A DNA stretch of 64,000 nucleotides from a bacterium (lineage in GTDB: Bacteria; Myxococcota_A; Polyangia; Nannocystales; Nannocystaceae): positions 1-64,000 of the forward strand of contig JANSYI010000021.1 of NCBI GenBank assembly GCA_024742475.1. Direction: 5' to 3'. Below, piece by piece: positions 1 to 8,452 of the stretch (position 1 is the first letter of the stretch; each line of letters opens with the position of its first letter). Made by a program: the position numbers and the translations under genes. The notes under the pieces were generated by a model, which saw only the letters and a list, made by a program, of their open reading frames with translations, searched no databases and had not been told where the DNA came from.

Positions 1-158
1 GAGGCGAGCCTTGGCTCGTCCGCTCGTGTTGGTTCAGGGAGGCTCAGACGGCCTCGCACCTGGCCCCGAGGATCAGGTGCATACGTCCCTGAGGAACAGG
101 TGGAGCGTGGCACAGAGCGCGGCCCGAGACCCGGAACTCACGGCCGCAGCGACCAAAC

Positions 159-242
159 CCGGTAGGACCAGTGCACTACTTCCGGACTGGTTCAGCCCCC
201 CCGGTAGGACCAGTGCACTACTTCCGGACTGGTTCAGCCCCC
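159..242. repeat. 42-bp tandem duplication, two perfect copies, each with an inverted repeat
   Basis: Two identical head-to-tail 42-bp units (159-200 and 201-242) lie downstream of the 256-3764 operon. Each unit contains ACCAGT and, 13 bp later, ACTGGT, so each can form a small 6-bp stem. The unit is a multiple of three and no stop interrupts it on the plus strand, but the surrounding open frame (about 11-283) has no recognisable protein character. There is no T-run, so it is not a classical terminator. The rest of 1-255 shows no convincing gene, only a 7-bp inverted repeat at 56-80. Confidence 0.85.
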
Positions 243-255
243 CCCGGATTCAGGC

Positions 256-1479
256 TCACTTCGCGAGCACGGAGACCCAGTAGCCGTTGGGATCCGCCGC
301 AGTAGACGCAAACGCGAAGGTCTTCTCGTCGGAGGCGACATTCCCCGCGAAGACGAATCCGTCGGCATGCTCGATGTCCGCGGTCCAGATCGGCTCGAGC
401 TGAGGATCGGTGCGAATCAGAACGCCCTCGTCGACGCTGAAGAACCCGGAACCATCTGCAGCGGCGCCGATGACTTGGTACCAGTAGCCCGGGGCAGAAG
501 AGATGGTCAGGAACGAGCCATCGGGTCCGAGACGATGCACGTCGCTTTCGCGGCTGTAGAAGCTGCGCGTCTGCACGTAGGCTCCCCCATCGGCTGCTGG
601 CCAGATGCCTGTGAGGTGGTCGGGGATGACCTCCGTCCAGAGCTCTTCGCCTTCGGGGGAGAACTTGCGGACCTCGGTCTCGTCGGAGGCGTCGAAAGAG
701 CGAATCTGTCCGTAGAGCACGCTCTGGTCGTCGGCAACGGCGATGGGCATGCGCATGTCACCCGGGTTGCCTTGCGCTTGCACTTCCCAAAGCAGCGTTC
801 CATCGGGAGCGTGTCGGCGCACGAAGGACCTGGCACCGGAGGGGGACGGGGAGTAGTCGTACGTGACGAGGTGGTCGGTCGCGTCGACCAGGGCACCCGT
901 CCACCCCCAGTCGCACTGCCCATTGCCGCCCACCTCGTCGTAGGTCACCGACCACGTCGGTTCGAGTGTACCGTCCAACGCCATCAGCCACTGCGTGTCG
1001 CCTCCGTCTTGGATCGTCACCCCACGGGTGCGCAGCGTTCCGTCGCTGGCAAACGCCAACGAGGTGAAGGTCTGACCATCCACGACGGTACTCTGGGCGA
1101 GGGTGCCGTCGGCGTTCATGAGGTCGATGCCACTGCGACCCTGCGGAAACTCTGGAGTGCCTTCCGTTCGCCAAGCGAACGCCACGCGGCCCACGGCATC
1201 GATTCGTACGTCACACGCCCAGGTCGATGGCGTCGTGGTGGGCACGACGCGGGACCACAGCGGATCAGCCGCGACGGTGCAGTCTCCAACGCACTCGCCT
1301 GGGGGGAGGGGCTCCGCTCCCGTACCGTCATCGGTATCGCCGGTGTCGCCATCTTCGCCTTGGTCCATCTGCGTCGAGGCGACCTCACCACTGGACTTGG
1401 TCGGGACGTCGCAGCCGGGAATCGATGCTCCGCAGAGAAGGAGTGCCGCAGGAAACGAAAAGGAAGAGCGAGTCATCAT
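256..1479 (-). CDS. Putative lipoprotein with beta-propeller-like repeats
   Basis: This 407-residue protein starts with a signal peptide ending in a lipobox (SIPGC, lipidated Cys near residue 23). An acidic Asp/Gly/Thr linker follows to about residue 55. The rest is built from Trp- and Asp-Gly-Thr-containing repeats of about 45 residues (for example APDGTLLW and SPEGEELW), which suggests a beta-propeller of the PQQ/quinoprotein-like kind. It is the last gene of a three-gene operon and starts 6 bases after the sigma-factor stop. The anchored propeller is probably a surface or periplasmic binding protein; no catalytic motif is visible. The specific ligand is unknown. Confidence 0.75.
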   Translation of the reverse strand: MMTRSSFSFPAALLLCGASIPGCDVPTKSSGEVASTQMDQGEDGDTGDTDDGTGAEPLPPGECVGDCTVAADPLWSRVVPTTTPSTWACDVRIDAVGRVAFAWRTEGTPEFPQGRSGIDLMNADGTLAQSTVVDGQTFTSLAFASDGTLRTRGVTIQDGGDTQWLMALDGTLEPTWSVTYDEVGGNGQCDWGWTGALVDATDHLVTYDYSPSPSGARSFVRRHAPDGTLLWEVQAQGNPGDMRMPIAVADDQSVLYGQIRSFDASDETEVRKFSPEGEELWTEVIPDHLTGIWPAADGGAYVQTRSFYSRESDVHRLGPDGSFLTISSAPGYWYQVIGAAADGSGFFSVDEGVLIRTDPQLEPIWTADIEHADGFVFAGNVASDEKTFAFASTAADPNGYWVSVLAK

Positions 1480-1485
1480 AGTGCT

Positions 1486-2760
1486 TCAGTTTCCGGATGC
1501 CGGCGGTTTCGTGATCGAGGCTGCACATGTTCTTTCGAGCACGGCGAGATGAGCCGAGTCGGGGTGCGCTCGTTCAAAGTGCTTGCCCAGCGCTCGTGCG
1601 GTATTCGTGTTGCCGCCCGCGCAATGCCCACGAATCTCGAGCAGCGCGATCTCGGCAGAGAACGGACCGGACGCGAACTGTTGGCGATACTCGGTCGTGG
1701 CTCGAAGCACCTCCGAAGCATCGCCTCGCTTCAGCGCGCTGCGAGCCCGAGCGAGTAGCGCGGTCTGTCGCTCGAGTTGCTCGCGCGAGTCGTCTTCGGG
1801 CCTCTGCACTGGGCGTCCGGGACGGCGCGGCTTGGGAGGAGGCGCAGGCCTCTCGAGGCGGGGCTCCTCCGAAGCCTCGGTGATGGGCGCCGGCTCGGGT
1901 GTTTGGGCGTCGGCCACCGAAGCCTTCGCGACCCGGGGAGGCCGGGGGAGTGGCTCGACGGGAGGCATGGCTGGCACGAGCGAAGAAGAGGGCGGTCCCA
2001 TTGCCGAGGCCACACCCGCGACTGCCGCAACGCTGCCCCCTCCGAGTGCGAGGCCGATTGCCGCGGCCTTGGCCCAGCTTGTCAGGCCCACCGCGATGGG
2101 CTTGGAGATCGAACTCAGGCTCGCCCCTAGCGCGGCCCCGACCCGGGTTCGTGCGTCGCTTGGAACATTGGCCGGACGCTGCAGATGGGCAACCGCGGAC
2201 TCGCCATCCCATCCGTTCTCCTCACGGACTTTGGCTGCGAAGCGGTCGAAGGCCTTTCGAGCCGCTCGGAGGCGTGCTGACGCCGTGTTGGGGTTGAGGT
2301 CGAGCAGTTCGCCCACCTCGCGCGCGGTCATCTGTTCGAGCTCCATCAAGACGAAGACGTCGCGCTGCGGTTCGGCGAGGCCGTCGAGGAACCGCCCGAC
2401 CACCCTGGCGGCGTCGGTTCGCTCGAGGTCTCGCTCGGGCCGGGTCGCGCCAGGCTGGACGTCGCGCACGGCGGCGAGCCGGCGGGCCCGGCGGCCTGCG
2501 CTGCGTCGGTAGTTGGAGGCTACGCGCCGAATGACACCGAACAGCCAACCCCGCGCGCTCGTGGCGAGGGCAAACTCCGAACACCGCCGAAACGCGACGA
2601 CGAACACATCGTGCGTCGCGTCCTCGAGGTCGGGCGAGGCGACACCAAAGCGCCGCAGACAGTTCCAAACGAACCGGAAGTTCTCCTTGTAGACGCTCGC
2701 TCGTCGCACGGGGCCCCTCCTCGAAGTGTCCGGCTGCTCGTGCATTCGTGACCCGTTCAT
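1486..2760 (-). CDS. ECF sigma factor fused to a membrane helix and TPR-like domain
   Basis: The 424-residue protein has three parts. Residues about 25-92 fit sigma region 2 (LEDATHDVFVVAFRR). Residues 118-175 fit region 4 (DGLAEPQRDVFVLMELEQM, then a helix-turn-helix around EVGELLDLNPNTASARLR). A Gly/Ala-rich hydrophobic stretch at 230-252 looks like one transmembrane helix. It is followed by a Pro-rich segment (255-325) and a helical TPR-like tail (326-412). The ATG at 2760 overlaps the upstream stop as ATGA, which fixes the start. In the paralogous operon at 40818-44668 these functions sit on two proteins, so this one looks like a sigma factor joined to its own membrane transducer. How it would leave the membrane (proteolysis or tethered action) cannot be told. 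Confidence 0.8.
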   Translation of the reverse strand: MNGSRMHEQPDTSRRGPVRRASVYKENFRFVWNCLRRFGVASPDLEDATHDVFVVAFRRCSEFALATSARGWLFGVIRRVASNYRRSAGRRARRLAAVRDVQPGATRPERDLERTDAARVVGRFLDGLAEPQRDVFVLMELEQMTAREVGELLDLNPNTASARLRAARKAFDRFAAKVREENGWDGESAVAHLQRPANVPSDARTRVGAALGASLSSISKPIAVGLTSWAKAAAIGLALGGGSVAAVAGVASAMGPPSSSLVPAMPPVEPLPRPPRVAKASVADAQTPEPAPITEASEEPRLERPAPPPKPRRPGRPVQRPEDDSREQLERQTALLARARSALKRGDASEVLRATTEYRQQFASGPFSAEIALLEIRGHCAGGNTNTARALGKHFERAHPDSAHLAVLERTCAASITKPPASGN

Positions 2761-3764
2761 CGAAATCGGACCTCGACACCGATTGTTGCGCGCCCCCCGC
2801 CCACGGGCGCCGTGAAGAAGGGGTCGAGCGGGTCCACGGTGAAGTTCGGCCGGGTCAGGTTGATGACCCCCTGCCCACCCAACCACAGGGAGAATCGATC
2901 GGTCGTTCGCCACACGACGTGAGCCTCTCCGAGTGCGCTCGCGTATAGGCTGCGCTCGAGGGTGGCGCCGCTCACCGCCGGGCCCACGCCGCGGGCCGCC
3001 ATTGCGCCGAGATCGCCCGCGACACATAGCGGGAACTCCCACGCCCCCCAGTGAGGCACGCCGCAGCCTCGTATTGTCCCCGTGGTCGCGCGCACGCGGA
3101 GGCCTACGTCCGATTGCGTAGGGTGCTCGAGGGTTTGGGCGAACAGGTGCGACGCTCCGAGTTCCGCCCGAAACGCTGCGGTGGTCAGTCCCACGGCGAT
3201 CGCGAGACCGCCGTCGAGGCGGGGAAGCGCGGCCGAGCCGGCGACCCCGTCGAGGCGAAGTATGGGACGCCACCGAAGTGGGGAGCTCGACGTCGACTCA
3301 GATGCGGGTGGTCTCGACTCGACGAGGCGCGGTCGTGGGCGAGCCTGCCGGACCGGTTCGATGGAAGCGGCTGGAAGCTCGGGAATCGACGGTGGAGACG
3401 GGCGCTGCACGTAGTCCACGCGTGCCGAGACCGCAACCGGATCCCGCATCGTCGCGATGACCAGCGAGGCTGCCCGCGCCAGCTGCTCGCACGACGGGGC
3501 GACAATGCGGCGCACGTCTCGGCCCGTACGGGTCTCCATCGCCAGTACCAACACGTACCCATCGGCCTCGGCGAGGATCTCCCCGTCGACCACGAGCGGC
3601 TCGCGAGGGCCGTTTCCGCTGCCCTCCAGCACCTCGACGTCTTCGCGCACATCAGCTGCCGACGGGCAGCCCGCGGGCGCGCTCCACTGCATCGAGACGG
3701 CCGGGCCCTCTGCAGCTGCCGGGCCGCGGAGGGCGATGACCAACGCGAAGAGGGGGAGGTGCAT
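2757..3764 (-). CDS. Exported protein, probable outer-membrane beta-barrel sensor of sigma operon
   Basis: The 335-residue protein has an N-terminal signal peptide (cleavage near AAA-EG, residue 19). A small N-terminal domain (about 25-115) contains a Cys pair (APAGCPSAADV and APSCEQLARAASL). A Pro/Ser/Arg-rich linker follows, then a C-terminal half of alternating polar/hydrophobic strands ending in VEVRFR, as beta-barrel outer-membrane proteins often do. It is the first gene of the operon and overlaps the sigma-factor start by 4 bases. A counterpart with similar size, layout and operon position is at 43679-44668. I infer an envelope component that feeds the sigma factor; the family is not one I can name. 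Confidence 0.65.
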   Translation of the reverse strand: MHLPLFALVIALRGPAAAEGPAVSMQWSAPAGCPSAADVREDVEVLEGSGNGPREPLVVDGEILAEADGYVLVLAMETRTGRDVRRIVAPSCEQLARAASLVIATMRDPVAVSARVDYVQRPSPPSIPELPAASIEPVRQARPRPRLVESRPPASESTSSSPLRWRPILRLDGVAGSAALPRLDGGLAIAVGLTTAAFRAELGASHLFAQTLEHPTQSDVGLRVRATTGTIRGCGVPHWGAWEFPLCVAGDLGAMAARGVGPAVSGATLERSLYASALGEAHVVWRTTDRFSLWLGGQGVINLTRPNFTVDPLDPFFTAPVGGGRATIGVEVRFR

Positions 3765-3955
3765 GCGACAGGAACGCGGAGGACGTCCGCGACTTCTACC
3801 TCCTACAGCGTAGCGAGTTGATCTGTCCGGCGTGTGTGGCGAAGAATCGGACCGATGGCCGCAGCGTCGAGTTCTTCGGGCGGCGACGGGGCGGGGCGGA
3901 AAACGCGCGTCGCGGCTATTCGCCGGACGGTATCCTCAGGGCTCGCAGGAACGAG

Positions 3956-5452
3956 ATGTGCGGTCGCTACCGATGGATGCTGGCGCTGTTGATGGTGGGG
4001 TGTTCGCCGGGCCCCGTCGGATCACCAATGGACACGGATGGTCCTGCGGAGACGGACGATGGTCCCGCGGAGTCCACGGCCCTCGACATGCAGGCCATCA
4101 TGTACAGCACCTGGGACGAATCGACCCAGCAGGGCGCGGTTTGGCTGAGGCGCAGGGGCGAGAACCCGGTGCTCGTCGATGCCGCCAGTGGCGAGCGCGT
4201 AGGATCGATCTGTGTGCATCCCGACGGCGCGGGCTACATCGTGTGGTCGTCGCTCGAGGGCGACGAGCTCCTACGGACCCAGACGTTCGAGGTCGATCAC
4301 GACTCGGCGCAGGCCGGCGTGCAGCCGAGCCTGCCAGAGGGCCTAGCCCAGGTGGAATGCCCCGTCGGTTGGGGGCCCAAAGGAGCCTACGTGAACCTGA
4401 CCCAGAGCGCCGACGAGCCGTCGGCCACACCGATGCCGCACCGACTCGCCGACGGTGTGGCGGTACCGGTCGAGGGCGCTCTTGCTCCGTGGGAGAAGGC
4501 GGGGCGATACGGCCTGGAGCGGAGGGCTTTGCCCGAGCCCGATGAACTCTGGCACGAGACGATCGTGGTCTGGGATCTCGAGCCGGAGGTCGCCACACCG
4601 CTCACGCGCTGGTCGTCACCGCAGGGGATGGAGGTGGGGGTCGAGGGCAAGTGGCTCGTGCTCACCCGCCGTGGTGAGGGGACGTCGGTCGTGCCGCTCG
4701 CGCAGCCCGAGCTCGCGCCCATCGTGCTCACCGAGGGTCCCACCGCCGAGGCCAACGTTCGCTTCTCGGCGTCGGGACAATACGCCCTCGTCGTGATGGG
4801 CGGGGACGGGGACACCTGGGTCGAGATCCTCCGCATCACCGACGGCTCGATCGCGGCGCGCTGGGTTGGGGCGCCCTTCGCCGAGGTTGGCACCATCTAT
4901 GGCGTGTCCGATCGCGGCGTCGCGAGCCTCTCCCGCGCGGACTCGCAGCTCTCGTTCTTGATCAGCATCGACGGGGAGTCCGAGACTGTGCGACCCGGAG
5001 AGGACCATCGCTTCGTCGGCGCGCTGCCACTCGATGCGCTCGACGCCGCCTTGATCGTTCGATCGGGTGGAGCCGGAGCCGACGAGAACGCGCTGTTGGA
5101 CGCGGAAGCCAACGAGACGCCTCTGCCCCAACTCGACGACTGTGAGGTCTTCGTGGTCCGGAGGGACGCGGTGTTCCGTTGCCTCGACGGTTCGTTCGGT
5201 ATGCTCGACCTGTCGAACCCGACTGCGGATACGGTGTCGTTCGCCGAGCTCGCCCCGACCGAGAACGCGGTCGGCGACGCCGCACTCGAGCTGCTCTGGG
5301 ACGACGAGAGCTGGCGAGAGCTCTTCTTCGTCGACCCCGACTACGGCTTCCTCTCCGTGCTCGTCGCTCCGAACGGCGAGGAAACCGTCGCGCTGCATCA
5401 CCCCGGCGCGAGGATCGGGCATCGCGCGCTGCTGCCCGTGTCGCGGGAGTGA
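3956..5452 (+). CDS. Putative lipoprotein, propeller-like
   Basis: The chosen ATG gives a short signal peptide and lipobox (LLMVGC, Cys 16), preceded by an AGGA-containing ribosome site; the open frame extends further upstream but that part is not protein-like. The 498-residue product has an acidic linker after the Cys, then repeated strand-rich units containing Trp and Gly (for example TRWSSPQGMEVGVEGKWLVL), suggesting a WD/TolB-like propeller. It is divergent from the sigma operon (191 bp between) and convergent with acnB, whose stop lies 9 bases downstream. No enzyme motif is visible. Confidence 0.7.
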   Translation: MCGRYRWMLALLMVGCSPGPVGSPMDTDGPAETDDGPAESTALDMQAIMYSTWDESTQQGAVWLRRRGENPVLVDAASGERVGSICVHPDGAGYIVWSSLEGDELLRTQTFEVDHDSAQAGVQPSLPEGLAQVECPVGWGPKGAYVNLTQSADEPSATPMPHRLADGVAVPVEGALAPWEKAGRYGLERRALPEPDELWHETIVVWDLEPEVATPLTRWSSPQGMEVGVEGKWLVLTRRGEGTSVVPLAQPELAPIVLTEGPTAEANVRFSASGQYALVVMGGDGDTWVEILRITDGSIAARWVGAPFAEVGTIYGVSDRGVASLSRADSQLSFLISIDGESETVRPGEDHRFVGALPLDALDAALIVRSGGAGADENALLDAEANETPLPQLDDCEVFVVRRDAVFRCLDGSFGMLDLSNPTADTVSFAELAPTENAVGDAALELLWDDESWRELFFVDPDYGFLSVLVAPNGEETVALHHPGARIGHRALLPVSRE

Positions 5453-5461
5453 GGACCCGAC

Positions 5462-8272
5462 CTACGCCCTGGGGCTCAGCGAGCCCGCCGCCACGTCGAC
5501 GCCGGCCTGCTGCTCGGGCGGCGCGTAGCTGGTGAGCTTGATGCCGTCGACCGCCGCGACGTACTCGTCGATCGTCGGCGTGCGCCCGAGGATCGTGGAG
5601 AGCACGACGACGGGCGTGGAAGCCAGCAGCGACTCGCCTTTCTTCTCTTCGCTGTCGGCGACGACGCGACCTTGGAACAGGCGGGTCGAGGTGGCCATGA
5701 CGGTGTCACCCTTCTCGGCCTTCTCCTGGTTGCCCATGCACAGGTTGCAGCCGGGCCGCTCGAGGTACATGACGTTGTCGTACGCCTTGCGCGCCTCACT
5801 CTTGGGCGCGGAGTCGTCGAACTCGAAGCCCGAGTTGCGCTGGAGGACCTCCCAGTCGCCCTCTTCCTTGAGCTCGTTGACGATGTTGTACGTCGGCGGA
5901 GCGACGACCAGCGGCGCCTTGAACTCGACCTTGCCGTTGGTCTTCTCGATGTTGCGAAGCATCTGGGCGATGATCTTCATGTCGCCCTTGTGCACCATGC
6001 ACGAGCCGACGAAGCCCAGATCCACCGTCTTGGTGCCGCCGTAGTAGGAGATCGGACGGATGGTGTCGTGGGTGTAGCGCTTGGAGCTATCGTCGTTGTG
6101 GACGTCGGGGTCGGCGATCATCGGCTCGACGATCTGGTCGAGGTCGACCACGAACGTCGCCGAGTACTTCGCGTCGGCGTCGGGGCGCAGCGGCGGGTTC
6201 TTGCCCGTGCGCAGCTCCTCGATGCGGGCCTGCGCCTTGGAGAGCAAGCCGGCGAGGACGCCCTGGTCGTTGTCCATGCCGCGCTCGATCATGATGTTGA
6301 TCCGGTCTCGGGCGATCTCCAGCGACTCGATGAGCGCCTCGGGCTCGGAGATGCAGATCGACGCCTTGGCCTTCATCTCGGCGGTCCAGTCGGTGAACGT
6401 GAACGCCTGGTCGGACAGCAGGGTGCCGATGTGCACCTCGATGATCTTGCCCTGGAAGACGTTGTCGCCGAACTCCTCGAGCATCTGAGCCTGCGTTGCG
6501 TGCACGACGTCGCGGAAGTCCATGTGGTCCTTGAGCGTGCCCTTGAAGGTGACCTTGACCGACTCGGGGATGGGCATGGTGGCCTCACCCGTGGCCAGCG
6601 CGAGCGCGACGGTGCCCGAGTCGGCTCCGAACGCGACGCCCTTGGACATGCGGGTGTGCGAGTCACCGCCGATGATCACGGCCCAGTCGTCGACGGTGAT
6701 GTCGTTGAGCACCTTGTGAATCACGTCGGTCATCGCCGCGTACTCGCCGTCGGGGTCGCGCGCGGTGATGAGGCCGAACTTGTTCATGAAGCCCATCAGC
6801 TTCGGGATGTTGCGCTGGGCCTTGGCGTCCCACACCGAGGCCGTGTGGCAACCCGACTGGTAGGCGCCGTCGACGGTGGGCGAGATGACGGTGGCGGCCA
6901 TCATCTCGAGCTCCTGCGAGGTCATCAGGCCTGTGGTGTCTTGCGAGCCGACGATGTTGACCTTTACCCGAACGTCGGAGCCTGCGTGCAGCTTCTTGCC
7001 CGGCGTAACGCCCACCGCGTTGCGGTTGAAGATCTTCTCGACCGCCGTGAGGCCTTGTCCTTCGTGGGAGATCTCCTTTGCGGGCGCGTACACGGCCGGT
7101 GCCTCGACGCCCAGGATCTCGGCCGCGGTCGTCTGGAGCTTCTTGCCGAAGACGACGGCGTAAGACCCGCCCGCGCGAATGAACTCGAGCTTCTGGGGCG
7201 TCAGCGCCGAGGAGATGTCGCTGAGCGTGGTGCCGTCCTCGGCGTGCAGGGTCTTGGTCTTGGTGTTGATCGTGAACACCGTGCCGGTGTCGACCGAGAA
7301 GACCTGCTCGAGCACGGGCTCGCCGTCCTCGTCGAGCACGACCTCTCCCGCGTCGTCGAGCTTCTTCTTCCAGTTCTGCAGGTCGAGCCCGATGCCGCCG
7401 GTGACGCCGACCGTGGTCAGGAAGATCGGCGAGATGCCGTTGGTGCCGCCGACGATCGGCGCGATGTTGATGAAGGGGACGTAGGGGCTGGACTCGATGC
7501 CGGTCCACAGCGCCACGTTGTTCACGCCCGACATGCGCGAGCTGCCCACGCCCATCGTGCCCTTATCGGCGACGAGCATGACCCGCTTGTCGGGGTGCTG
7601 CTCCTTGAGGCCGGTCAGCTTGGCTTGGGCATCCTGGTCGTGCTCGAAGAGGCACTGCCCGTGCAGCTCACGGTCTGAGCGCGAGTGCGCGTCGCTTCCC
7701 GGCGAGAGCAGGTCGGTGGAGACGTCGCCCACAGCGACCACGTAGCTGACGATGTCGATCGTCTCGTCCACCTCGGGGAGCTTGGTGAAGAACTCCGCGT
7801 CGACGTAGCTGCGGAGGATGTCGGTGGCGATCGCGTTGCCGGCCTCGTGCGCGGCTGCGAGGCGATCGGTGTCGGCCTCGTAGAGGAACACCTGCGTCTT
7901 CAACACGTCGGCGGCCGACTTGGCGATGGAGGCGTCGTCTCCGAGGGCGAGATCGAGGAGCACCTCGACCGACGGCCCACCCTTCATGTGCGAGAGCAGC
8001 TCGAAGGCGAACTCGGGCGTGATCTCCTCGACGCTCGCGTCACCCACGATGATCTTCTTCAGGAAGCGGGCCTTCGCACCGGCAGCGCTCGTGGTGCCCG
8101 GCAGCGTGTTGTAGATGAAGAAGTTTAGCGAAGCCTTGCGGTGCTCGTGCCCGGTGTCCTCGATCTGGGCGATGAGCTCTTCGACGAGCGCCGCGTCTTC
8201 GATCGGCTTGGGGTGCAGCCCCTGCGTCTTACGGGTTTCGATCTGTGCGAGGTATTCGGAGTACAGGCTCAT
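5462..8272 (-). CDS. acnB: Aconitate hydratase B (aconitase / 2-methylisocitrate dehydratase)
   Basis: AcnB interconverts citrate and isocitrate in the TCA cycle through a 4Fe-4S cluster. The 936-residue protein carries the N-terminal HEAT-like AcnB domain (1-160), the swivel domain and the catalytic core. Cluster cysteines are seen at 758 (VGSCMVHKGDMK) and 842/845 (PGCNLCMGNQ), matching the three in the Escherichia coli enzyme. The GGDSHTRMSKGVAFGADSGT region is intact. It is longer than the 865-residue E. coli protein, partly through an insertion near residues 310-340 (DDAGEVVLDEDGEPVLEQ). It is transcribed alone; an inverted repeat lies upstream at 8326-8347. Confidence 0.96.
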   Translation of the reverse strand: MSLYSEYLAQIETRKTQGLHPKPIEDAALVEELIAQIEDTGHEHRKASLNFFIYNTLPGTTSAAGAKARFLKKIIVGDASVEEITPEFAFELLSHMKGGPSVEVLLDLALGDDASIAKSAADVLKTQVFLYEADTDRLAAAHEAGNAIATDILRSYVDAEFFTKLPEVDETIDIVSYVVAVGDVSTDLLSPGSDAHSRSDRELHGQCLFEHDQDAQAKLTGLKEQHPDKRVMLVADKGTMGVGSSRMSGVNNVALWTGIESSPYVPFINIAPIVGGTNGISPIFLTTVGVTGGIGLDLQNWKKKLDDAGEVVLDEDGEPVLEQVFSVDTGTVFTINTKTKTLHAEDGTTLSDISSALTPQKLEFIRAGGSYAVVFGKKLQTTAAEILGVEAPAVYAPAKEISHEGQGLTAVEKIFNRNAVGVTPGKKLHAGSDVRVKVNIVGSQDTTGLMTSQELEMMAATVISPTVDGAYQSGCHTASVWDAKAQRNIPKLMGFMNKFGLITARDPDGEYAAMTDVIHKVLNDITVDDWAVIIGGDSHTRMSKGVAFGADSGTVALALATGEATMPIPESVKVTFKGTLKDHMDFRDVVHATQAQMLEEFGDNVFQGKIIEVHIGTLLSDQAFTFTDWTAEMKAKASICISEPEALIESLEIARDRINIMIERGMDNDQGVLAGLLSKAQARIEELRTGKNPPLRPDADAKYSATFVVDLDQIVEPMIADPDVHNDDSSKRYTHDTIRPISYYGGTKTVDLGFVGSCMVHKGDMKIIAQMLRNIEKTNGKVEFKAPLVVAPPTYNIVNELKEEGDWEVLQRNSGFEFDDSAPKSEARKAYDNVMYLERPGCNLCMGNQEKAEKGDTVMATSTRLFQGRVVADSEEKKGESLLASTPVVVLSTILGRTPTIDEYVAAVDGIKLTSYAPPEQQAGVDVAAGSLSPRA

Positions 8273-8325
8273 GGTCGTCTCTGGCCGCCGAAGTGGCCCG
8301 CGGAAGGTAGCAGGCCGTCAGCACT

Positions 8326-8347
8326 CATCTACCGACGCATGTAGATG
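8326..8347. promoter_or_regulatory. Inverted repeat in the acnB/VWA-lipoprotein divergent region
   Basis: CATCTAC (8326-8332) and GTAGATG (8341-8347) form a perfect 7-bp inverted repeat around an 8-bp spacer, about 54-75 bases upstream of the acnB start. Its placement in a 180-bp divergent region suits an operator or an mRNA leader hairpin for acnB. The regulator is unknown. Confidence 0.4.
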
Positions 8348-8452
8348 TCGGGAGACACAGCAGAATTACCGACAGATTGCCGAAGATCGCCACCATGTTT
8401 GGGGCTGAAGACTACAGATCCTGTGGCCTGTGAGCCTCAAAGTGTTCCATGG

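Noticed and set aside
11..283. 90-codon frame at the left edge carrying the 14-residue repeat twice
   Set aside because: No start context, no protein-like character; the repeat is better seen as a DNA element.
5672..7678. 668-codon open frame on the plus strand opposite acnB
   Set aside because: It is the reverse-strand shadow of a conserved enzyme gene and has the expected low-complexity composition.
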